From: Roseobacter sp. MED193
GTDB taxonomy: Bacteria; Pseudomonadota; Alphaproteobacteria; Rhodobacterales; Rhodobacteraceae
Length of the DNA stretch: 64,000 nt
Assembly: GCF_000152965.1 (NCBI RefSeq)
Contig: NZ_CH902583.1
Span: 1,997,200-2,061,199 of the forward strand
Direction of reading: 5' to 3'
Shown: positions 58,604-64,000 of the stretch, in pieces
Position numbering within the stretch: position 1 is the stretch's first letter
Layout: every line of letters starts with the position of its first letter
The notes under the pieces: generated by a model
Database searches by the model: none
What the model was told of the DNA's origin: nothing
The model's input: the letters and a program-made list of their open reading frames with translations, nothing else
Position numbers and translations under genes: made by a program

Positions 58604-59083
58604 ATGCGATTCACTGCGCTTCCCAATTTACAAGTCCTTGATCTTGCTGAGAGCTTTTACAGCGCCGCCGAAATACTTAAAGATAATAGAAGCAATGCAA
58701 TTCCCATAATCAATCTTCGCTGTCACGCAATTGAACTATACCTAAAAGCACTCCACTTGAAGGATACGGCGACCGACTTCGGCGATGGAGTGGCACTGCT
58801 TCGGCCAACCTCTGGACGTGGTGCAGGTCATCAATTGGGGAATTCATTTACAAATGCCTTGCCGGAACATCAAAAAGAGCTCCTCTCCGGGATGCCAAGG
58901 CTAAATGAGGAACTCGCACTTCTCGAAGGTATCTTTCGGAGAAGTCGCTATATCTATGAGAATGGAGATAGCTTACCCTTTTCCACCGCAGAGCACGTGG
59001 CGCGATATCTTGCTTGCCGCATTCCACAGCTAACGCCCATACCCGTCAGAATAGACCAAATCGCATCTGAGGACCGTAAGTAA
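58604..59083 (+). CDS. HEPN-like domain protein
   Basis: This 159-residue protein starts at ATG 58604 with AGAAAGG seven bases upstream (a GTG at 58583 is less likely). It shows LAESFYSAAEILKDNRSN, INLRCHAIELYLKALHL and GHQLGNSF, then FRRSRYIYENGDSLPF. This is the helical pattern of HEPN proteins, many of which are RNases of defence and toxin-antitoxin systems. The R-x4-6-H active-site motif is not clear, so activity is uncertain. Its G+C is lower than its neighbours, which suggests recent acquisition. Confidence 0.55.
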   Translation: MRFTALPNLQVLDLAESFYSAAEILKDNRSNAIPIINLRCHAIELYLKALHLKDTATDFGDGVALLRPTSGRGAGHQLGNSFTNALPEHQKELLSGMPRLNEELALLEGIFRRSRYIYENGDSLPFSTAEHVARYLACRIPQLTPIPVRIDQIASEDRK

Positions 59084-59121
59084 ATCAAGTGCTAGCCTGG
59101 TTACGAAAGGCAATTGAAGGA

Positions 59122-60501
59122 TCAGTGTATTGAGCTGCGCATCGGCTTCAAAAATGAGCCAATAGCTTCAAGCTCACGAGGCTCAGCAGCACCAGCAGAA
59201 CGTAATTCACCCAAAGCGGCCTCCGCTTTTTCGAAGGTCATCCATTCGGTTTCAGGGACATCGGGCGCAGACCACTTATCACGCAGATAGGCTTTGAAAA
59301 GCGCCATCTCGTCCGCTGTCAGCAGTTCAGGGCTGTAAAATGCCACCAACCGCCGACCGAGCTGGCGCAGCCGAGGGTCTGAAAGGCTCGCCACGATTTC
59401 CTGGCGCCGCGGCCAGGTCGCATGCTGAAACTCCTGCAAAAGCTGCTTGTCAGCGCTGGAGTAGAATTCCCCATAGATTTGCCGCTCAACCGGCTTGGGC
59501 GGAGCGTCGGAATCTTCGACGAAGCGATTGGCCATTGCCGCGCCTACACGCCGAAGAAACTCAGGCGCGTTGGCAATGATCGTCGCCCGGTGCAGATGCT
59601 CCGCGCTGGGAGCTGTGTGTTCTAGGAGCGCGGGGGCCTTATTTGTGGACACGCCCCTAATGATCTTCGGCGTGGCATCCACTGCTGCAAAGATCGCCTC
59701 ATCCGAGGCCCCGAGGAACTCGGATGGGTCAGCAGCATCCAGATCGAAAAATGCGGCCTGCGCGCTGTTACCGTGAGAGTATCCACAGAAACAGCCCACG
59801 TAGGATCGCGGCTCACCGCCGCCAAAGCGCGTGACGAGCTCATAGGGCCGAAAGCTTTCAAGCTTTGCCTGCACGCGTGCCTTGTGGGCGTTGTCTATCA
59901 ACTCGGACCAAAGCGCTGGGCTGCGCGTTGCGATTAGACGTGCGATGTGGATGGTCGCCTCGACATCCCCCAGGGCATCATGCGCGTTGTGGGCATTGAA
60001 GCCATTTGCAGGCGCCAGCCGATCAAGCTTGAAGCTCCGCCGGCCGGTATCATCGGTGGGCCAGACAAGTAGACCAGGGTGTCGGACATAAGCAGCATAG
60101 ACCGCAGGCAGGATGTCAAAGCGCGTGTTACCATTGAACTGCGTGGCATAAATGTTCGGCGACAAGTTCTGGTAGAAGGTCTGCCGCAGCACCTCCTCGT
60201 CGAACTTCATCGTATTGTAGCCGACCCAAATCGCGGGCGCCCATCGCTCGGTGAACTCTGCCACCTGCTGCGAAAACTCAAACAGCGACGGCAGGCTTGG
60301 GTCTATCAATTGATCAGGGGTGACACGGGTCACAACCAGCGCCTGTGGTGAAGGCAAAATATGGGGCGCCAACCGGCAGCGGATGTTGACCCGATCCTTC
60401 TCCACGAAATTCTCATCCGTCCAGATCGCGGCGAACTGCAGCGGCTGGTCGAACTCGGGGGAGATTCCCGTGGTTTCCAGATCGTAGAAGACAAAATCCA
60501 T
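59122..60501 (-). CDS. sbcB: Exonuclease I (SbcB-like)
   Basis: This 459-residue protein has the DEDD 3'-5' exonuclease domain: FYDLETTG with Asp7/Glu9, GYNTMKFDEEVLRQ with the second Asp, and NAHDALGDVEATIHIARL with the His-Asp pair. The SH3-like and C-terminal helical domains of exonuclease I follow (RQIYGEFYSSADKQLLQEFQ). The enzyme degrades single-stranded DNA from 3' ends in recombination and repair. Length is close to E. coli ExoI (475). It stands alone on the minus strand, 38 bases from the convergent HEPN-like gene. Confidence 0.9.
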   Translation of the reverse strand: MDFVFYDLETTGISPEFDQPLQFAAIWTDENFVEKDRVNIRCRLAPHILPSPQALVVTRVTPDQLIDPSLPSLFEFSQQVAEFTERWAPAIWVGYNTMKFDEEVLRQTFYQNLSPNIYATQFNGNTRFDILPAVYAAYVRHPGLLVWPTDDTGRRSFKLDRLAPANGFNAHNAHDALGDVEATIHIARLIATRSPALWSELIDNAHKARVQAKLESFRPYELVTRFGGGEPRSYVGCFCGYSHGNSAQAAFFDLDAADPSEFLGASDEAIFAAVDATPKIIRGVSTNKAPALLEHTAPSAEHLHRATIIANAPEFLRRVGAAMANRFVEDSDAPPKPVERQIYGEFYSSADKQLLQEFQHATWPRRQEIVASLSDPRLRQLGRRLVAFYSPELLTADEMALFKAYLRDKWSAPDVPETEWMTFEKAEAALGELRSAGAAEPRELEAIGSFLKPMRSSIH

Positions 60502-60799
60502 GATGGGTTCCTACACCCTATCATGAGGGAAATCCATCTTCAGGCATGGCAGGGGCAATACCACCATTTCCTTCCCAACGCTCAGTAGCGCCCACGTTGA
60601 TAGGGAAGCTGGTTGGCAACAACCGCCTTTTTGCCTTGTAGCCAAGGCGCTGCATTGGCAGCTACAGAAGGTCAAAGTCTTTGACGACAATATTAAGGGA
60701 TATTCCGTTGGCAACGGAGTTTGATGTTAATGGATCACCATCAAATTTCAGGGACGACAACTTAGGTCAGAAATGATCACTAAAACCCACTGCCGCTGA
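60502..60799. other. 298-base gap without a gene
   Basis: No convincing open frame, RNA gene or repeat is visible. GATCA near 60775 and TGATC near 60797 flank the end of the next minus-strand gene. The promoter of sbcB should lie at the left end. Confidence 0.4.
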
Positions 60800-61522
60800 T
60801 CACTGAACATGTACCGGTTTCAGCATCTCATCCGTATCGAGCTTGAGGGCGCTGCGCCAAAGCTGGGTCTTGAAGACGTGACAATCGTGCTTGCCCGGGC
60901 TGATGTCACGGGTCTCCATCAACAGTCCCGCCCACTCAAGCGGCCGCAAGACACATGATGAGAATGCGCCCATCGCCCGCCATCCCGCGGTGTGCCAATC
61001 CTCTGGCTCGCCATAAAAGGCCTGGTACAAAGCTGCCTCAGTGGTGCCTTGGTCGGCCTCGACGTTGATGACATTCATCCAGACATCCCATTTACCAAAC
61101 GGCCGATCGTCAAAGCGCGCATACGACGCGTGATCGATGCGGAGCACGAAGTATGGGATCAACTCGGCAAACAAGCGCCCTGGCGATCGGGCCAGCTCAG
61201 CACCCTTCTTCGTAATCCGAAACGCCCCCTTATAATGCCGCCCGAGGCGCAATGAGATCAGCAGGAAGTGCAGAACCTCAAGAGGCGGAAATTCATACTC
61301 GTTGATGACCTTGTTGTAGCGGAACATTTCGTTGGCGCTTTTCCCCGGCCAATCGAAGTGTTCCACGGCCCAATGAACGAAGACGCGTTTGAACGCCTTG
61401 GTCTGGGTGAGTCCGATCGATCCATGCTCTTGGGCATATTGCAGCGTCAAAAGGGTACCGCGCAGCAGCGGCGAGCGCATTAAGTCTGGGTGATCATCAG
61501 GAAGCGTGCGGAATTCAATCAT
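60800..61522 (-). CDS. Protein of unknown function
   Basis: This 240-residue protein is read from the ATG at 61522, which removes 12 unlikely residues of the longer frame. It contains LLRGTLLTLQYAQEHGSIGL, RVFVHWAVEHFDWPGKSANE, LEVLHFLLISLRLGRHYKGA and FRITKKGAELARSPGRLFAE, which look like winged-helix units, then a mixed C-terminal part (FDDRPFGKWDVWMNVINVEA). The T-K-K-G-x-x-L stretch recalls a wing of a DNA-binding domain. Divergent from the fic gene; no recognised family. Confidence 0.65.
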   Translation of the reverse strand: MIEFRTLPDDHPDLMRSPLLRGTLLTLQYAQEHGSIGLTQTKAFKRVFVHWAVEHFDWPGKSANEMFRYNKVINEYEFPPLEVLHFLLISLRLGRHYKGAFRITKKGAELARSPGRLFAELIPYFVLRIDHASYARFDDRPFGKWDVWMNVINVEADQGTTEAALYQAFYGEPEDWHTAGWRAMGAFSSCVLRPLEWAGLLMETRDISPGKHDCHVFKTQLWRSALKLDTDEMLKPVHVQ

Positions 61523-61663
61523 GCTCAAGTGATGCCACGAGCGCCACGGCGATGCCAAGAGGCCCGTGTGTGCAGGCCCAGACGGGATCGCCGAGCATCC
61601 GTGCTAGGCGCCGAATAGAAAAGGCGGATCTAGCCGACGATCCCGAATAGGCTAGGCGTGCCG

Positions 61664-61761
61664 TGCGGAGATTGCCTACTATATTCTCCGCACATAATGC
61701 GGCTTTTACTCTTGCCAGTGCGGAGAAAAAGTCGGATTATCCCTGTAAATTTTGCGGAGAA
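61664..61761. promoter_or_regulatory. Four copies of TGCGGAGA(A) in the fic promoter
   Basis: TGCGGAGA at 61664-61671, its inverse TTCTCCGCA at 61684-61692, TGCGGAGAA at 61719-61727 and TGCGGAGAA at 61753-61761. The first two form an inverted repeat. The last overlaps the ribosome binding site GGAG of fic. The layout suggests autoregulation, perhaps by the winged-helix C-terminus of the Fic protein. Confidence 0.65.
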
Positions 61762-61765
61762 TGTG

Positions 61766-62863
61766 ATGCAAATCTGGGAACGCGACACTTGGCCTAACCT
61801 AACTTGGCAAGACGCGCACGTCGCCGCGTGCCTAGCTGAGGTGCGCCATACCCAGGGCAGACTGATCGGCAGAATGGAAGCGCTAGGCTTCAAGCTGCGC
61901 GAGGAAGCAGTGCTGCAGACGCTGACACAGGACGTCGTCAAGACAAGCGAAATCGAAGGTGAACAGCTCGACGCCACTCAGGTGCGGTCATCGCTGGCAC
62001 GTCGCCTTGGCATCGACATTGGCGCCCTGCCCCCGACAGATCGTAACGTCGAAGGCATCGTCGAGGTCATGCTTGATGCGACGCGCAACTACGACGCTCC
62101 ACTGACAGCGGAACGCCTATTCGGCTGGCATGCCGCCCTGTTTCCGACCGGGCGCAGCGGCATGACACGCATCCGCGTCGGGGATTGGCGCGATGACAGT
62201 ACCGGCCCGATGCAGGTGGTGTCAGGACCCTACGGCCGAGAACGCGTGCATTACACAGCGCCACCTGCCTCTAGGGTCGCGGCGGAGATGGAAGCATTTC
62301 TCGCCTGGTTCAACGCGCCGATTTCATCCGATCCGGTAATCAAGGCGGCCCTGGCGCATCTGTGGTTTGTGACGATCCACCCCTTCGAGGATGGTAACGG
62401 ACGGATTGCTCGTGCCATCGCTGATCTTGCGCTGGCGCGGTCAGAGGGGAGCTCACAGAGGTTCTACAGCATGTCAGCGCAGATCCGGACAGAACGGAGC
62501 GCATACTATGATCAACTGGAGCAAACGCAGAAGGGCGAAACGGACGTAACAGAGTGGGTTTTATGGTTCCTCGCGTGCCTGGATCGCGCCATCCGTGGAG
62601 CGGATAGCGTACTAGCTGCAGTTGTCGCGAAGGCTCAATTCTGGGAGCGCGCAGCTCCGATGCCGCTGAACGAGCGACAGATCAAGGTTCTGAACCGTTT
62701 ACTTGACGGCTTTGAGGGTAAGATGACCACATCGAAATGGGCGACGATTGCGAAATGCTCTCAGGATAGTGCAAGTCGCGACATTGCAGCCTTGATTGAA
62801 CTTGGGCTGATGCGGAAAGGCGAAGCCGGCGGCCGCAGCACAAGCTACGAGCTGGTTCTGTAA
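61766..62863 (+). CDS. Fic family protein with DUF4172-type N-terminus and C-terminal winged helix
   Basis: This 365-residue protein has the AMP-transferase core motif HPFEDGNGRIAR (205-216), the flap region near 150-165, and an inhibitory motif TSEIEG (60-65) that makes it a self-restrained class II Fic. The N-terminus (IWERDTWPNLTWQDAHVAAC, LAEVRHTQGRLIGRMEALGF) is of the DUF4172 type and the last 70 residues are a winged helix (TTSKWATIAKCSQDSASRDI). Fic enzymes transfer AMP or other groups to target proteins. ATG 61766 has GGAG six bases upstream. Confidence 0.92.
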   Translation: MQIWERDTWPNLTWQDAHVAACLAEVRHTQGRLIGRMEALGFKLREEAVLQTLTQDVVKTSEIEGEQLDATQVRSSLARRLGIDIGALPPTDRNVEGIVEVMLDATRNYDAPLTAERLFGWHAALFPTGRSGMTRIRVGDWRDDSTGPMQVVSGPYGRERVHYTAPPASRVAAEMEAFLAWFNAPISSDPVIKAALAHLWFVTIHPFEDGNGRIARAIADLALARSEGSSQRFYSMSAQIRTERSAYYDQLEQTQKGETDVTEWVLWFLACLDRAIRGADSVLAAVVAKAQFWERAAPMPLNERQIKVLNRLLDGFEGKMTTSKWATIAKCSQDSASRDIAALIELGLMRKGEAGGRSTSYELVL

Positions 62864-62996
62864 CGCGAGCAGACCGAATTTTCATCCATCAACCTGCCAA
62901 ACCGGTCCGCTTCAGTATGCCCGAACATCATCGACCATCACTGGTTTCGGCTGATTACCAATGATTACGGCTATTCGAGGGGTGCGACTCGTCAAA

Positions 62997-63018
62997 CGTT
63001 GACATGGCGTTGACATGG
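62997..63018. repeat. Tandem 11-bp repeat near tRNA-fMet
   Basis: CGTTGACATGG occurs twice without a gap at 62997-63007 and 63008-63018, just before the rRNA-operon terminator. Such tandem sites can be protein- or integrase-binding sites; no partner copy was found near the integrase. Confidence 0.5.
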
Positions 63019-63027
63019 AATAAACGC

Positions 63028-63054
63028 ATAAAACCCGACTGATTAAGTCGGGCT
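63028..63054 (-). terminator. Rho-independent terminator of the rRNA operon
   Basis: CCCGACT (63034-63040) and AGTCGGG (63046-63052) form a perfect seven-pair stem with a five-base loop. On the minus strand it is followed by TTTTAT. It lies 28 bases beyond the 3' end of tRNA-fMet. Confidence 0.8.
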
Positions 63055-63081
63055 CTAAGCTTTTGATTTAGCGTAGTAATT

Positions 63082-63158
<77 letters not shown>

Positions 63159-63207
63159 TCAGTGTCGGAAGTTTATATCGTTTAGAGATTTTTTGGATTT
63201 TACTAGG

Positions 63208-63322
63208 TTTGGCAGTGACCTACTCTCCCACGACTTAAGCCGCAGTACCATTGGCGCAAAGGCACTTAACTTCCGGGTTCGGGATGGGACCGGGTGTTTT
63301 GCTCTCGCTATCGCCACCAAAC
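63208..63322 (-). rRNA. rrf: 5S ribosomal RNA
   Basis: The minus strand reads TTTGGTGGCGATAGCGAGAG at the 5' end, CCCATCCCGAACCCGGAAGT in the middle and GGGAGAGTAGGTCACTGCC at the 3' end, the conserved 5S landmarks. Ends are estimated to within a few bases. It lies between 23S and tRNA-fMet. Confidence 0.93.
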
Positions 63323-63326
63323 CAAG

Positions 63327-63360
63327 AAAAATCCAAGAACCTGCGGTTCTTGGATTTTTT
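63327..63360. other. Perfect hairpin in the 23S-5S spacer
   Basis: Fifteen bases ending in CCAAGAACC (63327-63341) pair exactly with GGTTCTTGGATTTTT (63345-63359), loop TGC. It lies directly before the 5S gene in transcript order and is probably an RNA-processing stem. The spacer 63323-63596 holds no gene. Confidence 0.6.
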
Positions 63361-63596
63361 TGGTTGGCGGTCGGCAGGGTATTTGCATCGCAAATGCCCG
63401 AGAGACCGCACCCCAGTTATGTCACGAGGACATTTCCAAGATCGCAGGGAAACAATCAACACTGACGACTTTACGCAAGTAAAGTCTGTCACGCAGCAGG
63501 CAGTGTATTTGCCGGGCAAATGCACGTTGCTGCACCTTTGTTATGTCACAAGTTCATGTGGTGCTTATTTGGTTCTTGGCTGTCTATTACTAGATC

Positions 63597-64000
63597 AGAT
63601 CAAGCCAATCGGGCGATTAGTACCAGTCAACTGAACGTGTTACCACGCTTACATCTCTGGCCTATTGACGAGGTGGTCTACCTCGGCCCTCAGGGATACC
63701 TTGTTTTGAGGGGGGCTTCCCGCTTAGATGCCTTCAGCGGTTATCCTGTCCGAACATAGCTACCCAGCACTGCCGTTGGCACGACAACTGGTCCACCAGT
63801 GGTTCGTTCACCCCGGTCCTCTCGTACTAGGGGCAACTCCTCTCAAGTATCCTACACCCACGGCAGATAGGGACCGAACTGTCTCACGACGTTCTAAACC
63901 CAGCTCACGTACCTCTTTAAACGGCGAACAGCCGTACCCTTGGGACCTGCTCCAGCCCCAGGATGAGATGAGCCGACATCGAGGTGCCAAACACTGCCGT
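63597..64000 (-). rRNA. rrl: 23S ribosomal RNA, 3' part (continues beyond window)
   Basis: On the minus strand the sequence ends ...CTAATCGCCCGATTGGCTTG, the conserved 3' end of 23S, and includes universal domain VI text such as the sarcin-ricin-loop vicinity (CTAGTACGAGAGGACCGGGG on the minus strand, at about 63810-63830). About 400 bases are present. The 3' end is estimated. Confidence 0.95.

Overview
The window reads as high-GC alphaproteobacterial DNA, most likely from the Rhodobacteraceae/Roseobacter group. Both umuDC operons are preceded by GAAC-N7-GAAC, the LexA box type of this group, and the right edge carries the end of an rRNA operon in the order 23S-5S-tRNA-fMet (minus strand). 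Species cannot be named from sequence alone.

Layout. 1-435 is the 3' end of a host FAD-dependent oxidoreductase. 979-about 41.5 kb is a lambda-type siphophage-like prophage. It starts with an integrase, a WYL regulator and an early block (AlpA-like HTH protein, VRR-NUC nuclease, replication-initiator-like protein with an internal repeat cluster). Next comes an SOS block of two complete umuDC operons facing each other around a higBA module, then a ParB-methyltransferase fusion and several small genes. Packaging and head genes follow: TerS, TerL, gpW-like, portal, S49 protease with nested scaffold, decoration, major capsid and connector proteins. Tail genes follow: terminator, tube, G/GT chaperones with a canonical A AAA AAC slip site, tape measure, tail-tip proteins and a J-like protein. 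Last are a lysis cassette (holin candidate, endolysin, overlapping Rz/Rz1-like spanins) and a fibre block with collagen-like and repeat-containing proteins. Cargo sits in the seams: toxin-antitoxin pairs at 9.5, 16, 28 and 35.5 kb, two antisense tRNAs at 25 kb and a small membrane protein. I could not identify att sites, so the right end of the prophage is not fixed.

41.5-56.3 kb (minus strand) is a complete type I BREX phage-defence operon: brxR-like WYL regulator, brxA, brxB, brxC, pglX, pglZ, brxL. All junctions overlap or nearly touch, and an HrgA/COG2958-like PD-(D/E)XK protein follows. This BrxL keeps the AAA+ core, but its C-terminus looks like the phospholipase-D-like MIT_C domain instead of the usual Lon protease domain. 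The specificity region of pglX is visibly AT-rich against GC-rich flanks.

56.4-62.9 kb carries a lipoprotein, a VasI-like/peptidoglycan-binding exported protein, a 44-residue membrane peptide, a HEPN-like protein, an exonuclease I homologue, an unknown protein and a Fic protein with four copies of a promoter motif. 63.0-64.0 kb holds the rRNA operon terminator, tRNA-fMet, 5S and the 3' end of 23S rRNA.

Taken together, the window is a mobile and defensive region between a host gene and an rRNA operon: a prophage loaded with SOS polymerases and toxin-antitoxin cargo beside a BREX island.
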